A stretch of DNA of 64,000 bases from Candidatus Freyarchaeota archaeon (lineage in GTDB: Archaea > Asgardarchaeota > Jordiarchaeia > Jordiarchaeales > Jordiarchaeaceae): assembly GCA_030587365.1 (NCBI GenBank), contig JAUQZE010000009.1, forward strand, positions 9,802-73,801, in the 5' to 3' direction. Made by a program: the position numbers and the translations under genes. Below the pieces are notes generated by a model, which saw nothing but the letters and a program-made list of their open reading frames with translations, was not told the origin of the DNA and searched no databases. Positions 50,096 through 59,817 of this stretch are shown here, in pieces (the first letter of the stretch is position 1; every line of letters begins with the position of its first letter).

Positions 50096-52285
50096 TTATG
50101 CTAAGCCTTCAGCGAAGTTTCTGGCTATTTCCTCGTATCTTTCTAGTTGCCCTTTCGTTAAGGGTTTGACTTTCTCCAAAGCTTTTTCGAAGTGGTTCCT
50201 TTTAATCGTGTACATCTGGAAGTTTTCGGTTTTTTCGTCTATCTGGTTGCTCATGATGTACTCTCTTATCGCTATCATAATAGCCTCATTACAGATAGCA
50301 TAAATGTCAGCTCCGGTATAACCCTCAGTTCTCTCCGCTAATTCTTTCAAATCAATATCTCTGTCCACTGGACTATTGGCGGTGTGAATCTTGAAAATCT
50401 CCATCCTCGATTCCTTGTCTGGAATAGGAATGTAAATTATGCGATCAAACCTGCCTGGACGTAGTAGTGCATGATCCACGATGTCTGGTCTGTTGGTTGC
50501 GGCGACAACAACCACATTATGGAGTTCTTCCAATCCGTCCATTTCGGTGAGTATCTGGCTTATGACCCTCTCGGAAACATGGGAGTCGCCGAAACCTACC
50601 CCGCGAATCGGAGCGATGGCGTCAATCTCGTCGAAGAATACGATGCAGGGAGATGATTGTCTCGCCTTTCTAAAGGTTTCTCTAACCGCTTTCTCGCTTT
50701 CTCCAACATATTTGCTAAGAAACTCTGGACCCTTAATGGAGATGAAGTTTGCCTGGCTCTCATTCGCTAAAGCCTTAACCAGCAAAGTCTTACCGGTTCC
50801 CGGCGGGCCGTGTAGAAATATTCCCTTTAGAGGTTTTGCACCCATGTGGTTGAAAAACTTGCCGTATTTGAGGGGCCATTCAACAGTTTCTATTAGTTGC
50901 TGTTTTGGTTCCTGCAATCCTCCGACATCCTCCCATTTTACGTTTGGGACTTCTATTAGAACTTCTCTCATGGCGGAGGGCTCAATATTTCTAAGAGCAT
51001 TGGTAAAGTCTTGCATGTTTACTTCTATTCTGTTTAGTACTTCTGCGGGTATACTCTCTGTTTCTAAATCTATCTCTGGTAGAACTCTTCTTAAAGCGAG
51101 CATAGCCGCTTCTTTACACAGAGCCTCGATATCCGCACCTACAAAACCATGCGTGTACTCTGCCAAGAATTTTAGATCTACGCCGTCTGCCAGCGGCATT
51201 CCTCTGGTGTGTATCTGTAATATTTCCAATCGGGCTTGCTTGTTGGGTATGCCGAATTCGATTTCCCTATCGAAACGTCCTCCCCGTCTTAGAGCAGGGT
51301 CGAGAGCGTTGGGGCGGTTGGTACCACCTATAACAACCAGTTCACCCCTAGATTGCAAACCGTCCATTAGTGCTAGGAGTTGGGCGACAACTCTTCGCTC
51401 CACTTCTCCTGTTACTTCTTCTCTTTTGGGGGCTATGCTATCAAGCTCGTCTATGAAGACTATGCTGGGGGCGTTTCTCTCCGCGTCTCGGAATATTTCT
51501 CTCAGTCTGCCTTCACTCTCTCCGTAGAATTTGCTCATGATTTCGGGACCGCTTATGGCAACAAAGTATGCTTCGGTTTCGTTTGCCACCGCTTTCGCGA
51601 GAAGTGTTTTGCCTGTTCCGGGCGGTCCGTGCAACAAAACACCCTTAGGCGCTGAGATTCCCAGACGATCGAAAACCTCAGGGTGGCGTAGAGGAAGCTC
51701 AATCATCTCACGGACTCTTCTAACCTCCTCATGTAGACCGCCGATATCTTCGTACGAGACCTTACGCACCCTGTTATCTTTAACCTCCTTAACTGGTTTG
51801 GGATTGATTTTTATTTCTGTTCCCTTGTTAACCATTACCGAGTCGCACTTCGGTTTATAAGAAACTACTACCAGCAGAATTTTTTCACCCATTATGGGTA
51901 TTTCGAGGAAGTCACCTGAAGTAACGGCTCTACCTTCTAAGACTTTTTTGAAATACTCTTCTCCTTCGATCAAGCTAAGGGTCTCAGTAGGAGCTAAAAC
52001 CAACTTGGAAGCCGGGCGAGCTTCGATTCTTCTAATACTTGCCTTATCATCAATTCCTACACCAGCATTTCTCCGCGTTGCGCCATCAATCCTTATGATT
52101 TGATTCCCTCTATCCTCTGGATAACCGTACCAGGAGAGCGCCACGGTTCTATTTTTGCCAACAATCTCAACCGTATCCCCTGTGGTTATGTTGAGTTTTT
52201 CGGCGACTAGGGGGTCTACCCTAACAATTCCGTGTCCCACATCTCGAGGCTTCGCCTCTGCTACGCGAACCACCGCGGTTCTCAT
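50096..52285 (-). CDS. Cdc48/VAT-type AAA ATPase
   Basis: A 729-residue double-AAA protein. The N-terminal domain (TAVVRVAEAKPRDVGHGIVRV...) is the double-psi barrel plus four-stranded clam domain of VAT/p97. D1 Walker A is GPPGTGKTLLAK with VFIDELDSIAPKR and NRPNALDPALRR; D2 is GPPGTGKTLLVK with VFFDEIDAIAPIRG and NRPDIVDHALLRPGRFD. Each AAA domain has its arginine fingers. It unfolds or extracts proteins and may feed a proteasome. Length and order are typical. Confidence 0.97.
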   Translation of the reverse strand: MRTAVVRVAEAKPRDVGHGIVRVDPLVAEKLNITTGDTVEIVGKNRTVALSWYGYPEDRGNQIIRIDGATRRNAGVGIDDKASIRRIEARPASKLVLAPTETLSLIEGEEYFKKVLEGRAVTSGDFLEIPIMGEKILLVVVSYKPKCDSVMVNKGTEIKINPKPVKEVKDNRVRKVSYEDIGGLHEEVRRVREMIELPLRHPEVFDRLGISAPKGVLLHGPPGTGKTLLAKAVANETEAYFVAISGPEIMSKFYGESEGRLREIFRDAERNAPSIVFIDELDSIAPKREEVTGEVERRVVAQLLALMDGLQSRGELVVIGGTNRPNALDPALRRGGRFDREIEFGIPNKQARLEILQIHTRGMPLADGVDLKFLAEYTHGFVGADIEALCKEAAMLALRRVLPEIDLETESIPAEVLNRIEVNMQDFTNALRNIEPSAMREVLIEVPNVKWEDVGGLQEPKQQLIETVEWPLKYGKFFNHMGAKPLKGIFLHGPPGTGKTLLVKALANESQANFISIKGPEFLSKYVGESEKAVRETFRKARQSSPCIVFFDEIDAIAPIRGVGFGDSHVSERVISQILTEMDGLEELHNVVVVAATNRPDIVDHALLRPGRFDRIIYIPIPDKESRMEIFKIHTANSPVDRDIDLKELAERTEGYTGADIYAICNEAIMIAIREYIMSNQIDEKTENFQMYTIKRNHFEKALEKVKPLTKGQLERYEEIARNFAEGLA

Positions 52286-52419
52286 TAAATATCACCCTGC
52301 ATATTTGAAAATTTTCAATTAACTCGATTTAAAACGTGTTTTTATACTAGTTCACTATTAATTTACTTCCTAAATATAAAGCTTGTAATAAACTGCTTGG
52401 CTAATCTAGAGGGGGCTTC

Positions 52420-53358
52420 CTATTCGAACTCAATTGTTGCTGGCGGTTTGGAGGTAATGTCGTAGAGCACTCTGGAAACTCCTTGAATTTCTGATACTAT
52501 ACGGTTTTTCATTTTGAGAAGCCGATCCCACGGTATTTTAGTGGATTCAGCGGTCATAGCGTCCTTTGAATCTACCGCTCGGATGACGATTATATTTCCG
52601 TAGGCTCTTTCCCCTTTCTCGGTTACTCCCGTAGCTTTGTCGTTAAGCAGAACGGCGAAAACCTGAAATGAGGGAAGACTCTCAGACTCCTCTTCCACGA
52701 TTTTTGTAGCCTTTCTAATCATCTCGATTTTTTCTGGTGTTATTTCACCAACCACCCTAATAGAGAGTCCGGGACCCGGAAAAGGTCTACGATTCACAAC
52801 ACTATCAGGAAGTTTGAGCTCCTTAGCTACCAGTCGAACTTCGGGCTTATAAAGCTCCCTTACCGGTTCAATAATCCTGAACCCAAATTTTTGCAGAGGA
52901 TTAATTCCAATCTGCTCAAGAACATTGTGCTGAGATTTAACCCCTCTCACCGTTTCCACAACATCGGCCGCTATTGTGCCCTGAAGAAGAACCTTTACAC
53001 CCAGTTCTCGGGCAGCATTAGCTAGGGTTTCATAGAAGGTCTGCCGGAAGGCTTTCCTCTTCTCTTCCGGATCTGTTAGATTCTTCATTGCCTGGAAAAA
53101 GTTTCCCTTAACATCGTAGATCTTTGTCTCAATTCCCATATCCCTGAAAATCTTGGTTACCGCCTCCGGCTCTCCTTCACGCATCAATCCATCATCTAGG
53201 AAAACTACTGTTAAATTATCCTTCAATGCCTTAAATCCAAGAACCGCGGTAACTGAACTATCCACTCCGCCTGAAACCGCGGCTATGGCTTTTTCGTCGC
53301 CCACTTCCTGCTTTATCCAACCCACCTTTTCCATGATAAATTGTTTCGCATCGAACAT
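52420..53358 (-). CDS. guaAB: GMP synthase, ATP-pyrophosphatase subunit
   Basis: A 312-residue subunit B of the two-piece archaeal GMP synthetase. P-loop AVSGGVDSS, then DGLMREGE, QGTIAADVVETV, RRPFPGPGLSIRV and the dimerisation domain ending KPPATIEFE. It adenylates XMP and, with ammonia from the separate glutaminase subunit (not in this window), makes GMP. Confidence 0.96.
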   Translation of the reverse strand: MFDAKQFIMEKVGWIKQEVGDEKAIAAVSGGVDSSVTAVLGFKALKDNLTVVFLDDGLMREGEPEAVTKIFRDMGIETKIYDVKGNFFQAMKNLTDPEEKRKAFRQTFYETLANAARELGVKVLLQGTIAADVVETVRGVKSQHNVLEQIGINPLQKFGFRIIEPVRELYKPEVRLVAKELKLPDSVVNRRPFPGPGLSIRVVGEITPEKIEMIRKATKIVEEESESLPSFQVFAVLLNDKATGVTEKGERAYGNIIVIRAVDSKDAMTAESTKIPWDRLLKMKNRIVSEIQGVSRVLYDITSKPPATIEFE

Positions 53359-53450
53359 GCTTCGTCACCAAATAAAAAAGTTGGATTAAGGATGTGTATG
53401 CAATATAAATGGGCTTTCAAGTAGATAAATCCGTTTATCGAAATCTTATC

Positions 53451-53885
53451 CTATTTTCGTATATCAAATATTTCTTCTTCATTAATTTTTAAGATATTTA
53501 AAGCCTCTTCTTCAACAGTATGCTCCTTTCTTTTCATACGACTTTCAAGTTTCTCCAAGAAACTCTTCTTACATAATATTAATATCCTCCCCTCATCGCC
53601 TCTAAATTCACCACTTATCTCCGATTGGGATTCAACAAAGGACAATTTTGTATTACCCAATGTGCATTTGGTTGCTACTTGAACTCCATCAAGGACACAG
53701 CTACGCGGGGGCTCAAATCTAGTTTTAACTTTAACAACAGATATTTGTTTTAAAAATCTGTATGCTGTTTTCGACATCATAAGACCTAACACTAGGAAAG
53801 GACCTAAATGCCCATGGAAGTCTACCGCTCGTTTCAAAAGTTCAGAAGAAATCTTGTAGGATTCAGATTTACCCCTTTCACTCAT
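53451..53885 (-). CDS. FmdE-domain protein
   Basis: About 144 residues from ATG 53885 (MSERGK; AGGT lies 7 bases upstream); the frame opens at GTG 53930. Motifs FHGHLGPFLVLGLMM and PPRSCVLDGVQVATKCTLGN, with the conserved HGH, Cys-x2-DG-x-Q and CTLGN residues, are the FmdE domain found in formylmethanofuran dehydrogenase clusters but mostly in proteins that are not part of them. Metal binding by His and Cys is likely. The C-terminal zinc-ribbon of some members is absent. Function unknown. Confidence 0.85.
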   Translation of the reverse strand: MSERGKSESYKISSELLKRAVDFHGHLGPFLVLGLMMSKTAYRFLKQISVVKVKTRFEPPRSCVLDGVQVATKCTLGNTKLSFVESQSEISGEFRGDEGRILILCKKSFLEKLESRMKRKEHTVEEEALNILKINEEEIFDIRK

Positions 53886-54081
53886 ATACCAAACCTTTTT
53901 TATGTCCATGCATTTAAAATCTGAATTCACTCTCTTATTATGAGTTTAACTTAACTAGCTATCCCTTTTTGATTGTTATGCAAGAGTTCACAGTAATTGT
54001 ACCTACAAAGTGTTATTAAACTGAATTGTCTATTTCTTAATTAGTTAAATAATCAAAATTTGTTTCATTGAAGGTGTTTTT

Positions 54082-55113
54082 ATGAAAGCGTTCATAACTG
54101 CTGATTTTGACGAGTATGGACTTAAACTATTGAAGAAGCATATGGAATACGTTTACGAGAGCTGGCGTGATACCAAAAAAATTTACTATGATGAGAACGA
54201 GTTTATTAAGAAAATTAAGAGCGTGGGAGCAGATGTTCTTATTGTTGAACCAGATTTCGTTTTGAAAAACGTCATAGAGCAATGCAAACCAATAATAATC
54301 GCCTCCTGCAGGGACGACCCCTGGAACGTGGATATCAAAACTGCCACAGAAAAGGGTATTCCAGTTTTCTCCGCTCCCCACAGAAACACCCAGTCAGTCG
54401 CCGACTTAGCCATAGGACTTATGCTGAGTGTGGCACGCAACATCACAAAGGCAGACCGCTTTTTGAGAGCGGGAAAGATTATCTACAAGAGTGAAGCCGA
54501 CCTTTTAGAGTACCATAACATATTTAAGGGAATAGAACTCAGCGGGAAAAAAGTGGGCATAATCGGTTTGGGCGCGATAGGTTTTGAGGTAGCTAAAAGA
54601 CTGAGAAACGGTTTCGGTTCAGAAATTCTGGTCTACGACCCTTACGTGGACATGAATCGCCTAAAGGAGGTCGATGGTAAAAGTGTTGACCTTGAGACCC
54701 TGATGAGAGAGTCTGACATTGTAACCGTCCATGCTAGGGTTACCAACGAAACTAAGGGTCTGATTACCAGAAAACACTTTGATATGATGAAAAAAACCGC
54801 CTACTTCATAAACACCGGAAGAGCCGCCATAACAGATGAGGACGCCCTATTTGAAACTCTTAGAGACAAAAAGATAGCGGGAGCAGGTCTAGATGTCTTC
54901 ATTAAAGACCCAATAGAATCCGGCGACCGATTTCTAACCCTTGACAACATTGTAGCCACTCCCCACATAGGAGGAAACACAACCGATACCGTCACACGCC
55001 AATCCAAGATGATAGCAGAGGACTTGGATAATTATCTCACTGGAAAGGAACCCAAATACGTCCTTAACAAGGAGGTTCTAAAAAAACCTAAACCAAAAAA
55101 GGGAGCGAAATAG
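54082..55113 (+). CDS. D-2-hydroxyacid dehydrogenase (SerA family)
   Basis: A 343-residue NAD-dependent dehydrogenase. NAD motif VGIIGLGAIGFEVAKRL; catalytic Arg in TVHARVTNET, Glu in the DVFIKDPIESGD segment, and His in TPHIGGNTTD. The substrate is a 2-hydroxy- or 2-oxoacid, possibly a sugar acid given the kinase and aldolase that follow. It has a Lys-rich tail (KKPKPKKGAK). It starts a three-gene operon with 1-base and short gaps. Confidence 0.9.
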   Translation: MKAFITADFDEYGLKLLKKHMEYVYESWRDTKKIYYDENEFIKKIKSVGADVLIVEPDFVLKNVIEQCKPIIIASCRDDPWNVDIKTATEKGIPVFSAPHRNTQSVADLAIGLMLSVARNITKADRFLRAGKIIYKSEADLLEYHNIFKGIELSGKKVGIIGLGAIGFEVAKRLRNGFGSEILVYDPYVDMNRLKEVDGKSVDLETLMRESDIVTVHARVTNETKGLITRKHFDMMKKTAYFINTGRAAITDEDALFETLRDKKIAGAGLDVFIKDPIESGDRFLTLDNIVATPHIGGNTTDTVTRQSKMIAEDLDNYLTGKEPKYVLNKEVLKKPKPKKGAK

Positions 55114-55114
55114 C

Positions 55115-56650
55115 ATGGTTGGAGAAAATCTAATCGCTATAGATGTGGGAACAGGATCCGTAAGATGCGCAATTTTTGACACCACGGGAAACCTAGTCTC
55201 ATTCTCTTCCCAGGTGTGGGACTATGAAACCCCTCCAGAAACTTTTGGCCTGGGAAAAGAGTTTAGCTGCTTCCAACTGTGGGATTTAATCGCCTATCTC
55301 ATAAAAGAAGCAATGAAGAAGGGTAAAATCAGTAAAGAGAAAGTTGTAGGTGTGAGTTCCACCAGTCAAAGAGAGGGTATTGTTCTTCTGGACAAGGAAG
55401 GAAAGGAACTCTACGCGGGTCCAAACTTGGATATTAGAGGTATACTTGTAGATAACAAAGTCCGGGAACTGGTTCGGACCGACTTTCAAAGAATCACGGG
55501 ACATTGGCCTCCTTCATTGTTCGCACCTGCACGCATGATCTGGTTTAGGGAGAACAAACCGGAACTGTATAAAAAGATAGCTCATATGCTAATGATTAAC
55601 GACTGGGTTTTATACAAACTCTCAGGAGTGTACTCCTCGGAACCCACTGGTGCTGCGGAATCATTCTTGTTCGACATAAGAAGTTTGACCTGGTCTGACG
55701 AAATAGTTGAAAGCTTCCAAATCTCCCCCGAAATATTACCAGACGTTTACCCCTCGGGTACAGTAGTGGGTGAGGTAACCTCAGAGGTAAGCGACGAGAC
55801 CGGGTTGAAGAAGGGCACTCCCGTAATTGCTGGTGGGGCGGATACTCAATGCGCCTTAATAGCAGCTGGGGCTCTAAATGAAGGACAAATAGGTGCTATT
55901 GCAGGAACTACCACTCCTGTTCAGATGGTTCTCTCCAGACCCACAGTTGACGCCGAGAGAAAAATCTGGACTGGATGCCACGTTATTCCTAAGAAATGGG
56001 TTATAGAAGGTAACTGCGGTATAATGGGTAGGGTCTTAGAATGGTTTAAAAATTGGGTAATCGGCCTTGAGGTGAAGGAGGCTGTCAGTAATCAATTTAA
56101 CATCTATGATGTGCTTAACCGTTGGGCTTCTGAAGCTCCTCCGGGCGCGAATGGATTGAGGGCGTCTTTGGGTCCTCAGATAATGGATTTCAGTCAGGAT
56201 GTAACTGTTTATCCCGCGGCTCTTGTTTTTCCTCCTCTCTTGTTGGTTTCCGATGCGTTATCCATGAAGAATATGATCAGGGCTATTTTTGAAAACTTTG
56301 CTTTCGCTATAAGGGCGAACAGCGAGCGGATGGTTGAGGTCTCCAAGGTCAAATTTGACACCATGAGGGTTACTGGTGGATTGTCACGAAGCAAAATACT
56401 GTTGAAAATTCTAGCCGATTCTATGGGTGTGCCAGTGATGACACCAAAAGTTAAGGAGGGCACTTCTCTCGGCTGTGCCATATGTGTGGCTGTGGGTGCT
56501 GGCGTTTATAAGAACTTTAATGAAGCCGTGAAATCCATGATAGTTTGGGATGAAACATTGAATCCCGATGATGCGACTCATAATCAGTACCAGGGCTGCT
56601 ACTTGCAGTGGAAAGACCTATACTCAAAAATGTTAAATCTACAAAAATAA
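55115..56650 (+). CDS. FGGY-family carbohydrate kinase
   Basis: A 511-residue sugar kinase. N-terminal phosphate loop AIDVGTGSVRCAIFD, TSQREGIVLLDKEG, the middle GGADTQCALIAAG and GTTTPVQMV, and C-terminal RVTGGLSRSKILLKILAD. The pattern is nearer the AI-2 kinase/xylulokinase branch than glycerol kinase. The substrate is not determined. It begins 1 base after the dehydrogenase stop and is followed by a class II aldolase. Confidence 0.9.
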   Translation: MVGENLIAIDVGTGSVRCAIFDTTGNLVSFSSQVWDYETPPETFGLGKEFSCFQLWDLIAYLIKEAMKKGKISKEKVVGVSSTSQREGIVLLDKEGKELYAGPNLDIRGILVDNKVRELVRTDFQRITGHWPPSLFAPARMIWFRENKPELYKKIAHMLMINDWVLYKLSGVYSSEPTGAAESFLFDIRSLTWSDEIVESFQISPEILPDVYPSGTVVGEVTSEVSDETGLKKGTPVIAGGADTQCALIAAGALNEGQIGAIAGTTTPVQMVLSRPTVDAERKIWTGCHVIPKKWVIEGNCGIMGRVLEWFKNWVIGLEVKEAVSNQFNIYDVLNRWASEAPPGANGLRASLGPQIMDFSQDVTVYPAALVFPPLLLVSDALSMKNMIRAIFENFAFAIRANSERMVEVSKVKFDTMRVTGGLSRSKILLKILADSMGVPVMTPKVKEGTSLGCAICVAVGAGVYKNFNEAVKSMIVWDETLNPDDATHNQYQGCYLQWKDLYSKMLNLQK

Positions 56651-56677
56651 ATCATTCTTCTAGTGAAGGTGATGTCC

Positions 56678-57331
56678 ATGAGCGCTGTAAAGCAGAAGCT
56701 AAGAGAAGAATTAGTCATGTATGGAAAACTTATGCCCGAAAGAAACTTGGTTGTAGGTAAATCGGGAAACCTTAGTGTTCGGGTTCCCGGGGAAAACACT
56801 ATTCTAATCACTCCCAGTATGATAGAATACCAAGTATTAAAACCTGAGGATATACCCCTAGTCAACTTGAAGGGTGAAGTACTAGAAGGTAAATTGGCTC
56901 CCTCAACTGAAAAGGTTATGCATCTTGCGGTTTACAATGCGAGAAAGGATGTGGGCGCGGTTATTCACGCTCACCCTGTTTATGGAACTATTCTGGGAGT
57001 TGTGGGTAAGCCCCTCCCTATGCTAATAGACGAAATGGCGATAAGACTGGGGGGCCAGGTAGAGGTAGCTGAATACAAAATGGCTGGTTCTCAGGATTTG
57101 GCAGAGAGCGCTTTAAAAGGGTTGGGAAACAGATCCGCGGTTTTCCTAGCAAACCATGGATCGCTATGTTGTGGGAAAGACCTCAAAGAAGCGTTTCACG
57201 TAACAGAGTTCTTAGAAAGAATGTCACAAGTATACGTCACCAGTCTACTCATCGGCAAACCCAAACCTTTGCCAGAAGAATCCATAAAATTCGAATTAGA
57301 AGTATACAAATACCTACACAAAGCAGAGTGA
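56678..57331 (+). CDS. Class II aldolase (fuculose-phosphate aldolase family)
   Basis: 217 residues from ATG 56678 (AGGTGA lies 5 bases upstream; the frame opens at GTG 56663). Motifs: GKSGNLSVR, the zinc HAHP loop (VIHAHPVYGT) and FLANHGSLCCG with the third His. It cleaves a sugar phosphate to dihydroxyacetone phosphate and an aldehyde, or the like. With the FGGY kinase and dehydrogenase it forms a sugar or sugar-acid catabolic operon. Confidence 0.91.
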   Translation: MSAVKQKLREELVMYGKLMPERNLVVGKSGNLSVRVPGENTILITPSMIEYQVLKPEDIPLVNLKGEVLEGKLAPSTEKVMHLAVYNARKDVGAVIHAHPVYGTILGVVGKPLPMLIDEMAIRLGGQVEVAEYKMAGSQDLAESALKGLGNRSAVFLANHGSLCCGKDLKEAFHVTEFLERMSQVYVTSLLIGKPKPLPEESIKFELEVYKYLHKAE

Positions 57332-57422
57332 GAAACGTCTCCCGGGAAACGCTCAAAAAATTTAAAACAAACAAATAACACAATCAAAAATCCTCTCCTT
57401 TTTTAGCGGATAACCTGAATTG

Positions 57423-58706
57423 TTACGAGAGAAACTCTAAGGCGATTAGCGCATAGATTTTTGATATTGTAACCATGTCCTCAATATTAATGTACTCGTT
57501 CGCCGAGTGAGCGGTTTCATTTCCGGGACCCAGATTAACCGTGGGTATACCCCTCAAACTCCTTATGTACCGAGCATCCGTGGCGCCTGAACCAATAATA
57601 GTGTTCACCTGCTCTGCTCCCGTAACTTCCGCAACGCAACCTTTAACAAGAGAAACGAATGTGCCTTCAGGATTCTCGTAAGAGGGTAAAGCCACATCCT
57701 TCTTTAACTCAACTCCTTTTATACCCGTATCAGCCACTTTTTTTACAATCTCGGAGAACACCTCCTCGGGATTCTGACCCGGAAGCAGCCTGATGTCCAC
57801 CTTGGCTTCAGCATAATCCGGAACCACGTTAGTCTTAACCCCTCCCCTAATTATCCCAATATTAACAGTCATTTTGCTGAACAACTGCTTGAAATTATCA
57901 AGTGGGAAACCAAAACTCTTAGAGATTCTCTCATAGTAAGGTATGCTCTGCTCGATAATTTTCCGCACAATGGGCGGGGTCTCGATTTTTTTATTCTCCA
58001 GTTCCTTAACCATCGACAGCACTCTCATAAGCTTATCAATAGCGTTCTCTCCAAGGAAAGGTAAACTCGCATGGGAAGTCCTTCCCTGGGCAGACACCTT
58101 AAGATCAAGGATCCCCTTCTCCGCGACACGCACAGCAAAGCCCCACTCTCTGGAAGAGGTGCCTTCACCGACAATGCAGGCGTCGCCTACGCTTATTCCC
58201 TTCTCAACCAGATACTTTGTTCCATAATCTCCACCTGTTTCCTCATCGGGAACAAAATCCAACTGGATACCCCCGCTAAAATCTGCGTCTATCTCTGAGA
58301 GGTGAGACGCCATAACCATAGCGGCTGCTACACCCGACTTCATATCCGAAGCCCCCCTACCAAAGATTTTTGCGTCACGCACCACCCCCACGTATGGATC
58401 AGTCGACCAGTTCTCCCTCCTACCCGCCGGAACCACATCCACATGACCGTTCCATAAGAGTCTCTTCCCCTCCCCTTTTTCCAATCTGGCAGATACACTT
58501 ATTTTACCCTTTCTGGGCTCGTAGGTACTAACCCTAAACCCTCTCTCCTTAAAGTAATCTCTAATAAAGTAAGCTATGTCAGTAACATTTGCCGGCGGAT
58601 TCTCACTTTTAAAATCAATCAAACCACAACACAGCTTTACCATTTCTTCACGTTTACTTTCTATTCCTTTGACGACTTTCCCAAATCTCAAAACAGCCAC
58701 CAACAC
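57423..58706 (-). CDS. M20-family peptidase/deacylase
   Basis: A 427-residue di-zinc hydrolase (ArgE/DapE/CPG2-like). Zinc motifs: NGHVDVVP, GRGASDMKSG, PDEETGGDYG and the dimerisation domain (residues about 190-310), with HSANEYI late. The catalytic Asp-Glu pairs are intact. The substrate is unknown; amino-acid-acyl bonds are likely. It stands convergent to the aldolase operon. Confidence 0.92.
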   Translation of the reverse strand: MLVAVLRFGKVVKGIESKREEMVKLCCGLIDFKSENPPANVTDIAYFIRDYFKERGFRVSTYEPRKGKISVSARLEKGEGKRLLWNGHVDVVPAGRRENWSTDPYVGVVRDAKIFGRGASDMKSGVAAAMVMASHLSEIDADFSGGIQLDFVPDEETGGDYGTKYLVEKGISVGDACIVGEGTSSREWGFAVRVAEKGILDLKVSAQGRTSHASLPFLGENAIDKLMRVLSMVKELENKKIETPPIVRKIIEQSIPYYERISKSFGFPLDNFKQLFSKMTVNIGIIRGGVKTNVVPDYAEAKVDIRLLPGQNPEEVFSEIVKKVADTGIKGVELKKDVALPSYENPEGTFVSLVKGCVAEVTGAEQVNTIIGSGATDARYIRSLRGIPTVNLGPGNETAHSANEYINIEDMVTISKIYALIALEFLS

Positions 58707-58854
58707 TAATCCTTTAAATGCTATAATCTAACAAAAAATTTTCCACTATTAAAAATAATTCCCGTTAGATTCGTTTGAATTCCACTAATACTGTGGTTTA
58801 AAATAGCTGAAAAACTTATATGGGATAAGAATCAACTTGAGCTAGGTGAGAACT

Positions 58855-59016
58855 TTGCCAAAGAAAAGGACGACGAAACGGAGAATGGGTCAGTGTAAAT
58901 ACTACCGGAAGACAGATGGGTGGTGTGCCAAAGTGGATCGAAAATGCAGGTACAGAGGAAGAAAAAGCGATTGTGGACTGGTGGGAACCAAAAAGAGGCC
59001 AGTTTTTGTAAGGTAG
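58855..59016 (+). CDS. Small Cys4 basic protein (53 residues)
   Basis: This is a short gene starting at TTG, with AGGTGAG a few bases upstream and a TATA-like ACTTATATG at about 58814-58822. The 53-residue product begins PKKRTTKRRMGQCKYY and has Cys at 13, 24, 30 and 40, spaced like a small zinc ribbon with many Arg and Lys, and ends TKKRPVFVR. Both promoter and ribosome site support a real gene. The function is unknown; nucleic-acid binding is a reasonable guess. Confidence 0.6.
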   Translation: MPKKRTTKRRMGQCKYYRKTDGWCAKVDRKCRYRGRKSDCGLVGTKKRPVFVR

Positions 59017-59046
59017 TATTTAGATGCACCACGCTCGGAATCATTT

Positions 59047-59817
59047 TTATACTTGCAAATCCATGCCATCGAAGGCGGGGTAAAATTCGCCTTTCTTTCT
59101 GAGTAATTCGCTCAAATCATCATGGGGTATCGTTCGATGTCCAATATGTGTGAATATTGTTTTTTTCGTTCTGCACTCGGTTGCTAATTTTATTCCTTCT
59201 ATGATGCTTATATGTCCCCATTTGTTAGTCCAGACGGGGAAGGGGTTCTTCAGCACTGAGCCGTCTAGAAATAGGCAATCTACTCCCTCAAAGTATTTTT
59301 TGTCCTCTTCTTTACTAAAGCTTCTAAAATCTGAAAAGTAGCATAGAATGCTGTTTCCGTCTTCGATAACAAATCCTACAGTTGGTGCACTCTTCGAGTG
59401 AACTACGGGCACTGGTGTGAACTTCAGTCCTCCCGCTTCAAATGGTATATACTCCTCAAAAATTTCTTTCTTATACCCCGCATTCGGAAAAAGTCTGTTA
59501 AAAGTCGTCCAAGTCTTTTCTGAGCCATGAATAGGAACGCCTTTCATAGCCTTGAATTTTTTGGGAATAAGATCATGTAAACCGAAAATGTGATCTGGAT
59601 GGCTGTGAGTTAGAACAATCGAATCTACCTTTGATATCTCAAGTCTTAAAAATTGATGGTAAACATCGGGTCCAGCATCGATCAAAATTGAATCATTAAT
59701 TAAAATGGACGGTCTCGACCGTTTATCTTTCTGATTCGTGGAAGAACAGATTTTGCAACTACAACCAATTCTAGGAAGTGCCCAGCCAGAACTAGAACCA
59801 AGTACCTTAATCTTCAT
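59047..59817 (-). CDS. Metallo-beta-lactamase-fold hydrolase (PhnP/lipoate-associated type)
   Basis: A 256-residue MBL-fold protein. Metal motif LTHSHPDHIFGL (HxHxDH), Asp in ILIDAGPDVY, the later His in PVVHSKSAPTVG, and FTHIGHRTIP near the C-terminus. The N-terminal LGSSSGWALPRIGCSCKIC with three cysteines fits the PhnP-like phosphodiesterase branch. It hydrolyses phosphodiester bonds, probably a cyclic phosphate; substrate unknown. Confidence 0.9.
   Translation of the reverse strand: MKIKVLGSSSGWALPRIGCSCKICSSTNQKDKRSRPSILINDSILIDAGPDVYHQFLRLEISKVDSIVLTHSHPDHIFGLHDLIPKKFKAMKGVPIHGSEKTWTTFNRLFPNAGYKKEIFEEYIPFEAGGLKFTPVPVVHSKSAPTVGFVIEDGNSILCYFSDFRSFSKEEDKKYFEGVDCLFLDGSVLKNPFPVWTNKWGHISIIEGIKLATECRTKKTIFTHIGHRTIPHDDLSELLRKKGEFYPAFDGMDLQV

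Noticed and set aside
50481..51527. 348-codon plus-strand open frame opposite Cdc48
   Set aside because: It is an antisense shadow of the AAA ATPase with Ser/Pro-rich translation.
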